A DNA stretch of 64,000 nucleotides from Clavaria fumosa. Lineage: Eukaryota > Basidiomycota > Agaricomycetes > Agaricales > Clavariaceae. The notes under the pieces are model-generated. The model was not told the origin of the DNA and made no database searches. It saw only the letters and a program-made list of their open reading frames with translations. Location: assembly GCA_951802425.1 (NCBI GenBank), contig OX637799.1:3348001-3412000 (forward strand), in the 5' to 3' direction. A program made the translations under genes and the position numbers. Below, piece after piece: positions 8,775 through 20,662 of the stretch; position 1 is the stretch's first letter; every line of letters begins with the position of its first letter.

Positions 8775-11700
8775 CTAGAGGGTATTGAGAGGTCCAGGCT
8801 TGTTCGGATAAGCTTGGTGGAAATCCAAAATGGCCTCAGAGGCATGAACAAGTTCTGTAGTGGGAAGCCAGGATGTTTCCTCATCGGTTCCTTCGTATCC
8901 AGACCACCGCACCAGGTATAGGAGTTTGCAGGTGCGGCGTTTGTCGATCTTGGAGTTGAGCACTTCAGAGATCTCATGCTCTAGGTCTCCATCGATCTCT
9001 ACCAGAGGAGGTGGGGAGATGGTACGATTTGGAATTGTATTCAGAGTGACTGGCTCCAGCATGGAAATGTGGAAGACAGGGTGGACGGCTCGCATGGCCT
9101 CGGGGAGTTGGAGTACGAAGGAGTGCGAACCGGCCTCTCTGATGATTTCAAAAGGTCCGAGGAACTTGTCGGAGAGTTTTTTGGAGGGTCTGGTTGTACA
9201 GAAAAACTTCGCCTTAACATAGACTCAGTTTCCGACCTTAAACTCCAGTGCCAGAGTCTGACAGTTGTCCGCCAGACCCTGATAGCAACTCTGCGCTTCG
9301 GCAATTTGGTTACGGAGTTCTTGGTGCAGCTGATCCAAGTCTACAGCGAGCTCTCAGGCACGGACCGAAGTTACTTCGCATTGGGGGAATACTGAGATAT
9401 TTGGGAGATAGCCCTTGTTTGCGAAGAATGGAGAAACCCCAGTGGTGGTGCTCGGGGCACTGTTGTAGGCAAACTTGGCCAGGGGCAGGAGTTGCAACCA
9501 GTTGTCCTGCTGGTAATTGCAGTAACAATGGAGGTACTGTTCCAATGTCTGGTTAGTCCACTCCATCTGTCCATCGCCCTCCAGATGATATCCGGAGGTG
9601 AAGTGTAAAGTCATGTCCAGGACTTTACCCAATGAGCGAAGAAAATGGGAAACGAACTCGGAGCCGCAATCAGAGGTGACATGCAACAGAACTCCATGTT
9701 TCGAGAAGACGTGGAATACGAATAGACAGGCCAACTCCATGGAGTTCACTTCGTCGGTCATCAGGATGAAGATCCCTTGCTTTGTAAACCTATCAACAAC
9801 CACCAATATTGCGGTAAAACCGGAGCTCTCAGGGAGTTGCTTGATGAAATCCATCGAAATGGAATTCCACGGTTTCTCAGGTATGGGCAGCTGCTTGAGC
9901 ATTCCATACGGCTTATGCCAAGGGGCTTTCGCCCTACCACAAGTCATGCAAGATTTGCAAAAGTCCGATACAAATCCTCGGAGTTTTGGCCAGGTATAAT
10001 CCCTGAAGACCAAGGCTGTAGTCTTGGTCTGACCGAAATGTCTGGCGAGTGGGTGATCATGTCTCACACGTAAAACGCGGAGTCAGAGGTCATTGACGTC
10101 TGGTACATAAATCCGTCCGCACTCGTGGAGAAGTCCATCGTTGTCCATGGACCACTTAGGGTCTGCAGAGTTTGAGCAGAGGTCTTCTAGGATTGGGATG
10201 ATCACAGGATCAAGCAAGAGTCCAGACCGGATGTCCTCTTGGAGTTGATGATTGTCAATCACAAACGACGCGCGGAGTGTGGGTACGTAAAGCGATGAAT
10301 CTCGGAGAGATGATATCAATTGTTCGCTGGAGAACATCAGCCGGAGGTTTTGCGGATTGATGCAGGCATAGTCGCTATCCCCCTCTTTGGGATAGACATC
10401 CCAATGTCTAGTCAACACATCGGGTTTCATTCCGAGGCGCCCGGGGTGGAATCAGATCATGAAACTGAACTGGGAAAGGAACTCCGACCACCTGGCTTGA
10501 TGCCGGGTGAGCAGGCGGACCGTGGAGAAGTACTCAAGGTTCTTGTGGTTGGTAACAATGTTGACTGGAGTTTCAGAACCTTTGAGATAGTGCCTCCAAG
10601 CAGTAAACACCTCAAATATAGCGAGGAGTTCCTTATTGTGGGTGTCATAGTTCAGTTCGGAGATGCCTAGGGTGCAGGAATGAAAAGCGATAGGATGGAC
10701 TTCACCGTCAGAGGCAACCATAGAGAGTATTGCGGCAACAGCATAGTCCGAGGCATCCGTTTCGACTATCAGCGGAGCTCCAGGAATGAAGTGCGAGAGG
10801 ATCGGAGCCGTGGAGAATGCAGTTTTCAGATAGTCAAACATGGACTGGCAATCGTCAGACCAATGCCACTCGATGTTTTTATGCATCAAGCGGTTCATCA
10901 GAGCAACAATCTTGGAATAGCCATGGACGAAGCGGCGGTAGAAATTGGTGAACCCAAGGAAGGACTGGACATCCTTGACCTTCCACGGAGTCGGCCAATC
11001 CTGTATAGTTTTCACTTTAGCCATGTCCATAGAAAGTCCGGACGGAGATAAAACAAATCTGAGATACTCCACGGTTTCAGCGTGAAATTCACACTTAGCC
11101 AGGTTCAGGAAGAGACCGTGCTTCCAGAGCCTTCGGAGTACCTCTCGGACATGCTCAATGTGTTGTTCTGGATCCTCAGAGTAAATGAGGATGTCGTCAA
11201 GGTAGATGACCATGAACATGTCGAGGAGGTTGGAGAATATATCGTTCATGAAGTGCTGGAATGTGGTGGGTGCGTTTGTGAGCCCGAAGGGCATCACACA
11301 CCATTCAAAGGATCTGTATCGGGTGCAGAATGCGGTCTTCCATTCGTCACCCTCAGCAATATGGACCAGGTGATATGCATGTTGGAGGTCGAGTTTTGTA
11401 TAGATTTGGGCTTTTCCTGGAACATCAAGAAGATCTTTAGTAAGCGGAAGCAGATAACGGTCTTTTTTGGTCAATTTATTTAGACCACGGAAATCAACGC
11501 ATAATCGGAGCATTCTGTTCTTCTTCCGGACAAAGAGCACAGGTGCTCCGTGCAGAGAATGGCTCAGATGGATAAATCTGATGCGGAGGTGTTCGTCCAG
11601 AAACTTGCAGAGTTCACTGAGTTCGGACTGCGACAGAGAAAAGACCACACCTGGTGGAGGGGATTGGCCATCCAGCAGGTTGATTTTTAGATCATATGGT

Positions 11701-12455
11701 CGATGCGGAGCAAGGGTATCTGCCTTCTTTTTACTGAAGACATCTGGAAAGTCCCTGTACTCCTCCAGAATGGAGAGGAGATCCTGGGGGGTGGTGTTGG
11801 GAATGTTGAACGAAGCGGAGGCTGTGCATGCGGACTCGCTCGACAACGTCATGCCAAAGACTTGGGACCTGCGAAGTCCACAAGCCATGGCGAATGCAGC
11901 AGCATTCACAAAAGAAACCTTGGGTGTCTCCTGGAGAGACAGAGTAGATGGAAAGGTCAGAGACAGAGTCAAAGACGGAGACAGAAGCAGAGATGGAGAT
12001 GGAGTCCGGGCTTGGTTCGGAGTCGCTGCAGACGACATTTGAACTGGAGCGCATGGAGCGGAGACAGACAGAGGGACAGAGGTGGACAGAGGGATGGAAT
12101 GGAGAGTGCTGGCTGGTGCACCCTCCAGATCAGATTTCGGAGTTTTTTCCTCATTCGTAGATGGTCTGGGCTTTATCTGGCCAGTGGTCCAGTCAACCAG
12201 CGGGTTGTTTTGGAACAGCCAATTCATTCCCAAGATCACATCACTAGAGGGATCAAGATCAGTAACTACACACAAGATGTCAGTCAGATCCATGGCGGAT
12301 AGCCGAATGGATAACCAGACCACTTCGGTGACCCATACGGAGGTGGTACCATTAATAAAAATGACCTCCTGAGGGGTCACCAGAGTTTTCGGAAGACGCA
12401 AACGAGAAGCAAATTTGGTGTCAATGAAACAAAGTTCAGTGCCAGAGTCTATCAT
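8775..12455 (-). pseudogene. pol: TE1 pol: protease, RT, RNase H, integrase, chromodomain (four TGA interruptions)
   Basis: The frame opens with the retropepsin motif (MIDSGTELCFID, where DSGA is more usual). RT follows with the catalytic YLDD at residues 418-421 of the first open segment, then RNase H (ETDASDYAVAA). TGA codons stop the frame near 10452, 10083, 9354 and 9222. Three replace expected Arg codons (CGA to TGA) and one an expected Trp (GN-stop-VYVKA). Between them lie the integrase zinc region (CKSCMTC), the core (SMDFIKQLP, TSDCGSEF, and MEWTNQ with Glu retained) and the GPFEI region. The last segment (8775-9095) has a chromodomain, KLLYLVRWSGYEGTDEETSW. With four premature stops it is inactive unless suppressed. 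Confidence 0.92.
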
Positions 12456-13747
12456 TGCTTTGAATGGTAAAGAAATAGAAGGAGAGGAGGCAAGAAGAGA
12501 AAAAGAACGATGAAAGGAAAGGGTATTGAGTATAGGTTTAGTACGATCGGAGTCGGAGCAGCCGGAGAGTCGTACTGTGTTCTCTGGGCTGCTGAATCTT
12601 TTTTTGGCACAGAGTCATCTCCGTCGGAGGTGATTCGTGCAGCGCTGGCACTGGCCCGCGAGGTCTGCTTACGACACTTGTTGGCTTTGTGGCCTGCTAT
12701 ACCACAGAATAGGCACAGATTATTATTGAAACGCCTTTGGCGTTCCTCTGGAGTCAGTTTTCCATCCTGACCCAGATGAGCCTTCTTTGTGTCGCTGGAG
12801 CTACCGGAGTTAGTGGAGCCCTCAGCAGCCTTTGGAACAGAGTTCACTGGATGCTTTTCCAATGGTTTCTCGGACTTGGTGTTAGCGCCGGAAGTGTTCA
12901 GGGACTTGGAACTATCTGAAGTCTCCTTTTTGATGGTGTTGTTAGGCATCAGAGCCTTAACGGAGTCCCGAGAGATCTCCTGCTGCCGAGCCCAATAATG
13001 GCCATTGATCGCACTGGCTTGCTCGCGGAGTCTGCGGAGTGTATCTGTGCGGTTAACACAGGCCAGTTCGTCCTTGATGCAGCTAGCAAGTCCTTTGTAG
13101 AACTGCCACTGCAATGTGTACTCGTCCCAATGGACAATGGACGCGAATCTGTTGAACGAAATGGTATATTTCGTCAACTTCTGGTCCTCGTGCATCCAGA
13201 GGCATTCGAGTTCGAACTCCGCCTTGTGGATCACGTCGTAAGGACCAAAGTTCTCTGTAAGTTGAGCAACGAACATCTTATAGTTCGAAAGATCCAGATG
13301 GCTTTCGCCATCCAAAATCATCAGTTCGAACCATTCCAGGGTGAAGCCCTGGAGAAAGGAAAGGACATAGCGTACCTTATGAGAATCGGACTTGAACACT
13401 CTAGGGTGATCAAGGAAGTTCAATTGGCATTGGACCAAGAAGCTTTTCAACTTCTTAGCATCCGAGCCATCGAAGGTATCAGGGTCTCATGGTTTAACTG
13501 TCTCCGGGCACTTGTTGGCGTCAATGATCTTCTGAAGGAGATGTGCCAGAGTTAGTTCGCGTTCGGCTTGAGGTGTCGGAGGTTCATTTAGCTTGTTGTT
13601 GTTGTCAGTGACTGAGGGGTCTGACTCTTCGTTGTGGTCTGGGGGTCCAGACACACTCGGAGTCGGAGTATTGTCGGCCAGTTCTGGAATGTCAACGTCG
13701 TCGGAAACAGGAGGTGGAAGTCGAGCACCGGATCATGTAGTAGGCAT
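12452..13747 (-). pseudogene. gag: TE1 gag (two in-frame TGA codons)
   Basis: The frame starts at ATG 13747 (MPTT). It is interrupted by TGA at codon 5 and by a second TGA before DPDTFDGSD, which is normally preceded by Arg in this family. Beyond that it is open for more than 300 residues. It contains the retrotransposon gag core (VRYVLSFLQGFTLEWF to NFGPYDVIHKAEFELE) and one zinc knuckle, CLFCGIAGHKANKC (C-x2-C-x4-H-x4-C). Its stop TGA at 12454-12452 overlaps the first pol ATG (12455-12453) in an ATGA sequence. Gag would form the particle and bind RNA. Both internal stops fit CGA-to-TGA change. Confidence 0.85.
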
Positions 13748-13774
13748 TGTTGAATTTGTATATACAAGGTTTGA

Positions 13775-13785
13775 AGTTCGAATAT
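13775..13785 (-). other. TE1 primer-binding site, self-priming type
   Basis: On the coding strand this reads ATATTCGAACT, two bases inside the LTR boundary. It is the exact complement of 11 nt of the 5' LTR (14129-14139, coding strand AGTTCGAATAT); the flanking bases on both sides do not pair. No tRNA-type TGG site is present at the LTR edge. In Tf1/sushi elements the first 11 nt of the transcript fold back onto such a site and are cleaved to prime minus-strand DNA. Confidence 0.6.
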
Positions 13786-13787
13786 AC

Positions 13788-14513
13788 TGTCACAGTCCTA
13801 AGAAGGTTAGCGGCGAAGGGGTTAGCAGAGCGGAGTGGAGATGTCCTATCGGAGTCCGGTTGGAGTCCGATATTGGAAAAACGGAGAAGTAAACAAAAGG
13901 AAGGAGACTTATGGGACTGCGGCCTCAACGTATGTGTTGTGCCACCATGTATATACTTGTCCCTATTTATCAAACAAGAACAATACCTAAGAGAGGATCA
14001 GAATGTAAGTCAAAACTCCAAAGTTGATCGGAGTCCGTCGGAGTTGGTTGGAGTTGGTCAGATGATGTGGAGAATGTCGAGGACGATGAGGACGAAAGCT
14101 CAGAGATATTTAGGATCAAGAGATGTTAATATTCGAACTGAGGAGCAGGGAGATACAGGTGGAAACTTATACTGCAAGGACAGAGTATAGGAGTAATGTG
14201 AAACAATGTACTTATCAAATTACTAGGAGAGTTTCACCACATGTGCCTGTGCAATTTTCATGGAACAAAGAAACAACAACAAAAAACGCAACTCCCATGG
14301 GTCAAGGGTATCCTCTCAATGGTAAACAGAACGAGGGGATGGAGGGAGAAGGTTCTAGAACAAAGTCCAAATGGTCCAAAGGCCGGCGGAGTAAGGTCTG
14401 AATGAAGGTGTGGAGTGGAGCACACAGAATTATGGCAGAGTGGATCGGAGTTGGTACAGAGCCCGGAGTCTGGAGCAGGGATCATGCTTATGCAAGCGGA
14501 TGGGGTTGTAACA
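13788..14513 (-). repeat. TE1 5' LTR (726 bp)
   Basis: This is a direct repeat of 6408-7110. It contains a TATAAG box (14166-14171) and, 32 nt downstream on the coding strand, the segment 14139-14129 that is complementary to the primer-binding site. By the Tf1 rule the transcript would start at 14139, giving an R-U5 region of about 350 nt. Confidence 0.92.
14166..14171 (-). promoter_or_regulatory. TE1 LTR TATA box
   Basis: TATAAG on the coding strand, 32 nt upstream of the start site predicted from self-priming complementarity. The spacing is normal for a TATA promoter. Confidence 0.5.
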
Positions 14514-14772
14514 GCAGGTCACATTTGCAGTAAGTAAAATATTACAAGTAGCCCAAACTCAGGAAGGGATGACCACCATGCTTGAGTTGTTAGTTGAAAC
14601 ACATACCAGTAGATGCCAATGAGTTTGGAATGGCTTCTATCACATGGGCCAAGTTAAACATTATGCTGATATCACTTGGCTGAGGACTTGAAGCTCATAT
14701 GACAGTTGGTTAGAGATGCATCCTGCGGTCATTCCATTGGTTACAACATGTTGCTTGCCCTTATACTCCTTC

Positions 14773-15714
14773 CTATCTGCCCTCTGGCTTCATGAAATTC
14801 TCAGCTGCACGCCATGCTCGGCATGAGTGCGCTGAAACCCATGCCTTGGCTTCATCTTTCTCAGCTTCAGTTGGAAACCTAACTGCCTCTTGCATAAAAT
14901 CTGAGTGAAGCACCAACACCATCACACGTCGTGTGCAGAGAGTTACAGACCCTTTCCTGACACCAGCCCAATTAGCAACACTCTGGAGGCTTGCAGCATT
15001 GCCATCATGGCCAAAACGATAGAGAGTAATTGCGAGCTGGTCTTCAACAGATATCTGAGGGTTGTTGAAGTTGTTGAAGAAGATCGGATGATTCGAAATC
15101 TTGTGTAGAATTTTGTCAAATGTGGCTGGAGATATGCAGAGCTCCTGGCGGAAATGGTCAGGCCGGAGGTCTTTCCATACTGTAAGAACATGATGGAGGA
15201 ATGCTGGTCCTTTGGGTAGACGGTCTCGGGGCCTTTCGTAACGGTGAGCATACATATCTTCAATTTCCTTCAAGACCCAGATACCAAGACTCCTCCGCCT
15301 CACCTCATCTCCGCAATCTTCATCTAATTCACTATCCTCATCATCAGCATCCCAACCATTCTCCGAATCACACCCTGCAGCCCCAGCATCTGCATCTTTG
15401 CCAGGGAGAAGATCCATGCTAAACTCAGAACTGTCAAAGTCCGAAGAGGTTGTCAAAAGGGACTCGGAGCTAGTATGTGACTTTGAGTCATCTTCATGAT
15501 CTGTGGCCTCTGGAGTAGACACATGGAAGGGTGCAAGCGGTGGAAGGGATGGTGAATAACGCTGCCTTGGGACATACTCTTGCCTTGTATTTACAAGTTG
15601 CTGCCTGAGCTGTGCTGCAAGTTGAATGCGTCATTTCCCTAATGCACGGTGGTATTGCAGGTAGACTTTGAGGAGTCTTTTAGTTCGGGCAAGGTGGTGC
15701 TCACCCAAAGGCAT
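14773..15714 (-). pseudogene. PIF/Harbinger-type transposase fragment (HARBI1-like), truncated
   Basis: Read from ATG 15714 the protein begins MPLGEHHLARTKRLLKVYLQ and is broken by a TGA at codon 28 (15633-15631). It then continues for about 280 residues: an acidic Ser-rich segment, then ERPRDRLPKGPAFLHHVLTV, LRPDHFRQELCISPATFDKI, and the HTH-like VEDQLAITLYRFGHDGNAAS, which is characteristic of basidiomycete Harbinger transposases. After CRAWR the sequence changes to an unrelated tail and stops. The DDE_Tnp_4 catalytic core that should follow is missing. No terminal inverted repeats or 3-bp TSD were found. The 250 bp to its left (14519-14772) show nothing recognisable. The copy cannot be active. 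Confidence 0.8.
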
Positions 15715-16713
15715 TATTCTGTTGCAAGAGGACCACAGCAGACATATTTAATTTAATCTAATTCAGCTGAAACAAGGCCTGGAACACTACTGAATCACTG
15801 AAATGAAATGGGACAGTCAAAGATATATGTGATTCAGCAACGATTCGGACCTTGAAGCGTTGCTGAATCAGCTGTTGAATCGGCTGCTGAAACGCTCTGA
15901 AACGCTGACTCTGACTGCGCCTATTGCAAAGGTCCAGATTATCGGTAATGCTGCTGGTGCCATTGTTGATGCATGAAGCATCCAAGACCACGAATGCATT
16001 GCCAAAAAACCTACACCAGGTTCAAGACAAGTTGCAGCACGAGCGCATATACAATAATGACTATGAATTTATAATTAGGCCGACATGAAGTCTTTTGAAT
16101 GTAAAACTTTTTGCATGCTGGGCCTACACATTTGCTCCATGAATTTTACTGATGGGCTGTCGTGTATACCTCATTATTTGCTGCTTGGGCCCATTAGGAT
16201 AGTATGTGCCAGGGTCATCTAGGCCCATATGATGTTGACTACAAATTTATATTTAGGCCAACATGGCCAACATGTAGTCTTTGGACATCTGGGCCTACAC
16301 TGAAATCTATTGATAGGCCGATATGCATTTTTCAACCAAAGCTATTGCAAACCATCTTGCATACCACGTGTTTCCCCATCAGAAGTGGCCGAACATTGGC
16401 TGCCCTGATATTTACAGACTGGTGTAGATGTGGGCTGGAATGATATTTACATTGAAAAATGACTGAATGGTGTGAATTCTAATTTATTGATTTATTGGAT
16501 TTATGTCATGTCAGAGTCACAACATGGCAAGGTTTTCTGATACAGTTGTAGTTGTAGTAGAGCAGGATTAGGGGGGCTTGGCTAATCATGAAAATTGTTT
16601 ACTCTATTTGTATGGTCTTGAGGTCGAGTAATTTCTACACAAGTGATAATTTGAACCTGAAACCCACTCAAATTGCAACTTCCTACAATGTGACAAAGGT
16701 AGATTTAGGCTAT
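15715..16713. other. Intergenic with dispersed-repeat fragments
   Basis: No gene is supported. Segments around 16030-16350 contain repeated 'TAGGCC.ATATG' motifs. The stretch near 16315-16350 (CAACCAAAGCT and neighbours) is closely similar to 32235-32265, marking a dispersed repeat family without coding content. Confidence 0.4.
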
Positions 16714-18235
16714 TTAATGATGTTCCATGCTGAACTGCTCATTCACCGAGACAACCATCCATCGCCCACCATCAACCTCCCCACCTAGCCATTTCACAGT
16801 ATTAGAGTGTGGAAATTTGACTTTCTTCGGGCAGCCCTTACAACCAAACAAGCAAGATGAATCCAGGCCATTTACCGATACCCAGGATTGGATGTGGCCA
16901 CAACTTTCACACTGCACAGGCAGCCTGTTACCCCATGAGCGAATGGTACGATGCGTCCAGATGTAGCGAGAACCACGTGGCTTTCCTTGCTCTCTGAAGA
17001 TATGAAAGATGTTTGTGTGCCGGCAAATTGAAGTCATTGTTGGAAGAAATTGGTGATTGAAGTCGAAGAAGGGAAGGCCTTAAACAAGAACATGCTGGGC
17101 ATATGAAAGGACAAGGGGGGAGATTATGCAGGGCTGCAGCTCCGCATTGGTGAAGCCAATGATATGAGAAAGATTAAGGCTGAAATATTAAGTCAGAGCA
17201 GAAGTTTGGGGAGTGAGACAGACCCACTGGCTGGAACTAATCAAGAAACTGTTATAACTCGATGACTTATTGACAAGAGAGAGACCAGTCAAGAACCATA
17301 AGTGAGCTTCTGTATTGATTGGGGATAGCAGCTTGGGGAGGAGTGCTTGCATGAACTAGGAATGATGTAAAGGCAGTGTTTTTAAAAATGGTTACCCATC
17401 TCTCACCTCTGTAACACTGCCAGACGTGTTTGGACCCAGCATTGGGTCTCCAGTATCCTTGTGCAACTGTGTACTTATGAATATGACAACTTGGGTAGTT
17501 GAGCTGTTGTGCAGTGTTAGAAATTTTCCAAGTGATAGCAGTCCACTTACCATTGGCCAATAATCTCTGACATTGTTTTGGATTCGATTGGCATGCTCAG
17601 AAATCAGCATGTCAGAGGACAGGTCAAACAAGATCTCTCTGTGAACTAGGACCTCTTGATCCAGGAATGCTGACATGTACTCAGAAAGAATCTTGGCAGG
17701 AGATCCATTCAATCACAAGCCGGAGAGGTAAAAGTGGACAATAACCAGTTTCGTGTTGATAACCTGGGACTGTGCAGTCATCTGAAAGTGACCTTTGATC
17801 TTCACCCCTTGGTCATGAACAGGACGAAAAGCCGCAACATTGATATCACCATCTACTGTGGGGGGGATGGTGGTGTCATGGATATGGAGGCCCTGGGCAT
17901 TGTTCAGGTTAGAAGGAGAATTGGAGCATAAGACCCTCACTTTATATGGCTGTGATGCAAAGAATCGTTCATGGCAATTGAGACAAAAGAATACTAAATT
18001 TGAAGATGGAAAAGCTGGGATTGTTATGCAATTTGAGCATAGTGTGCGAGGACAGTTGTAGCAGATGATCAAGGGTTTATTGCCATTAAGGCACATGCAG
18101 CAACACTGGGAGACATTTGTACTAGTTCTGCAACAGCAAAAGAGCACATACATCATTAGCAGCTGAAAGATGTCGCTTCTTATTCACAAGCTCTTCTTTT
18201 GTTGGAAGCCATCGCTTTTGAGACTGAGAAGCCAT
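16714..18235 (-). pseudogene. Decayed paralogue of the zinc-finger/CHAT-like/zinc-ribbon gene
   Basis: The same domain order as the gene at 3693-5367 can be followed through stop-containing exons. The start is a basic MASQSQKRWLPTKEELVNKK, not H3-like. An eight-Cys finger follows (CCCMC, CYNCPRTLCSNC, FFCLNCH). An in-frame TGA lies near 17715. Then comes IFISTQLHKDTGDP, where the His of the intact copy (YMHTDPDSGDL) is Gln, and LWFLTGLSLVN, where the Cys of EVCGG is Gly. Further stops occur near 17190 and 17080. The C-terminal ribbon is RLPVQCESCGHIQSW with CLFGCKGC. Loss of both candidate catalytic residues together with nonsense codons indicates a pseudogene. Confidence 0.65.
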
Positions 18236-20657
18236 TATTAGAGATTCTCGGTTTTGTTTGGCAAGAATGTTTGCAGTGTAGTTACATAAGCTATAGCAAA
18301 TAAGACCAAATTGCACCAATTGCTGTGCCATCAGGATGAACCTATTTGTTGCAGTTGCCGCGCGAGCGCACCAAATAAGACCAAATAGGACCAAATATCA
18401 GTAAATGCATGCAACTCCCATGCCACACAACCTGGGGTGGTGAAACTGCAAGGGAATGAATGGGTTGTCAGCAAGGCCAATGAGAACAAGATATAGAGAC
18501 AGACCTTCAACATTTATTGTGGGATTGTGATGCACACAGTACAGCATTGATGGCAGAGGATAGTCATTTAGAGAAGTTCAATCAGAGTAGCTGGTAACAA
18601 GGCAATGTGAGAGTCAGTGTCATCTAGGCCTTTATGTTGGCCTTGATAGATGCCTCATTAACCCGAGTGTGAGTGGGTGGGTGGTGAGGGGTTTGCATTC
18701 GTTCAGCAGGGCATGCAGGCGTGGGTGGTGAGCGGTAGTGACAGAGGGCGTGTCTCTCGGAGCATGGTATGCGAGGCGCAGTGCGTTTGGTCGCACCCGA
18801 GTGCGGGTATATGCAGAGGTGGTTAAGGTGCCTCGCCCAGCGGAGCGTGTGGAGTTGCAAGCAATGCTTGTCACTCAGTGCATTGGCCACAGGCCACTAC
18901 TGATTGGACTACTGTAAACACATTTATTTTTTGGAGTGACTGTGAATGTGTTGCATGCTCATCTGTGAAACATGTGATAGACAATGCATCGTGTGCTCAT
19001 CATGTGATGGACAATGCATTGAGCACTCATCATGTGATGATAACATAAATAAACTGAAACAGAGATCCGTCACTTTCTTCTCTCTTCCATGCACTCTTCC
19101 CATAGGAATGCAATGCATCCGGCACTACACCTGCAGAGCAGTGCTGGATACGTCTTATTCCTGTGCTGCGGGCATTGCGACACCCTCTTCCAACGCTCTT
19201 TCTCCGAGGTCCAAGACTCTTTTTCTCAGGTGTGCAGTTTCCTATCAGTCCATACTACTCATCTATTTTTCAGGGTATGGGCTTTGCAGTCAGGCTAGCA
19301 TGAGTCAAGGGGAGGGGGCACTGTGCGCCTTCAGAATTGAGTTTGTGTCTATATGCTGGTGCTGTAAGGATGATATGCGGTTTAGACAAGGAAACATGAC
19401 AGATATCGACTATCCAGATATTTTGGGATCCAAGGCAATTACATCCGATATGATCCAATAACAATCCGACACCATCTGATAACATCCGAAAAACGTCCAA
19501 TACTTATCCGACATCAAACTCTCTTGTCTCTGATCCCCCGTGATGATCACAGCCCACAGGTCATACACACCACCTACACCTCTCTATTTCATCACTCCAG
19601 CATGGTCAGCGCTCGACATACTCACTATTCCATTCCCCTTCTTTTATTTCATATACCATGCTGTAAATTTCATATTGTGATCCCTTTCAACCATCCGATC
19701 ATTTAAAATGTTTCAAACCCTTTGCAGTGCTTTGCCCATTGTTCCTAGTACCCCTTTGCTGTACCAGCCACACTTTCTTTCATTTTATGAGCGGTCCAGA
19801 CATGTGTTGGTCATCAGACACTTCATCCCTCCAAACCGCATGACTCTTTTATGAATTAAGACCCCTATATGACCTCGTATATGATATTGCATTGCCTTCT
19901 GTAGCTTCCAGAGATTTCCATAGAATCAGGTTTGCTGTACTTAGAAAAATGTACTTAAGTATGTACCGGACTATACAGAAATTCAGCTTTTTGAATGCCC
20001 ACATCGTGCTGTGATCTTTAGCAAGCTCACCCTTCGTCGTACCCATTGATCCGCTGGCCTTTGTCGTCGCCAGCCCTTTGCACCTTTGAGCCAATTTCCA
20101 GAACTCACCAGAAAGATACCAGATACTCCGGACAGCGTATATTCACTCTTCCTGAGCCATACATACTCAGCCTCTGTATCCTCCAAGGATCTGTCAAGTG
20201 TCCCTGATGTGTGATAAGACCCCCTGAAGAACCTGGCTGCGAACACCTATTTGCAGCCAACACCAGTACAGCCTACTACAGCGCGAGTCATTCTGCCTCC
20301 TAGGACTGGCTCTGGGGGGGGCATTATGCTTGCCGATGAGATTGAATGCTGATCTTGATGCTGATTGGCCTCATCTCACCCCTTGAAGATAATAGGCATT
20401 TGTTTCCACCTGGAATTATTGCCATTGTCAGTCGTGCAGTACTCACCAGATTGTTCCATTGCAGGACATTTCGAAGACCCGAGTTGGGTCTAGCAAATGG
20501 TATGTACTGCATACTTTTGTTACTCATACTGACCTTAATTACTAGCCCTACCAACAAGAAATCGCAAGCCTCTGAACAAAAAAGTACTAGCCCTACAGAC
20601 GAGACCGAGTGGAACCTCCATAGAAGCCTTTTCAAAGTACGTAGTATCTACATCTCA
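18236..20657. other. No clearly supported gene; possible exons near 20470-20636
   Basis: Most of this 2.4 kb has no recognisable coding content. Short direct repeats (CATGTGATGGACAATGCAT, 18960-19040) and many ATCCGA/ATCTGA hexamers (19435-19515) are visible. Near the right end, a GT-AG interval (20502 to about 20547) and the open segment ending CTTTTCAAA before GTACGTAG (20637) look like plus-strand exons of an unidentified gene into whose intron TE2 may have inserted. I could not identify the product. Confidence 0.35.
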
Positions 20658-20662
20658 CATAT

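Larger units (their letters stand above)
6408..14513 (-). mobile_element. TE1: full-length Ty3/Gypsy chromovirus (marY1-like), 8.1 kb, decayed pol
   Basis: Both LTRs begin TGTCA and end TAACA on the plus strand (TG...CA on the coding strand). They are flanked by a perfect 5-bp target duplication, GCAGG, at 6403-6407 and 14514-14518. The coding strand is minus: gag, then pol (protease, RT, RNase H, integrase), a C-terminal chromodomain, and a long 3' region of about 1.7 kb that carries an ORF on the opposite strand. The two LTRs differ by a 23-bp indel and many substitutions, so the insertion is not recent. The sense frame is interrupted by several TGA codons. From memory the protein resembles the marY1 group of basidiomycete elements; the chromodomain places it among chromoviruses. 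Confidence 0.93.

Noticed and set aside
9598..9999. Plus-strand frames of about 100-200 codons opposite TE1 pol (also near 11467 and 12998)
   Set aside because: They are shadows of the pol and gag coding sequence on the other strand, without motifs.
18946..19461. Cys-rich 171-codon plus-strand frame
   Set aside because: The Cys-rich start comes from short direct repeats (CATGTGATGGACAATGCAT) and the rest has no motif or splice support.
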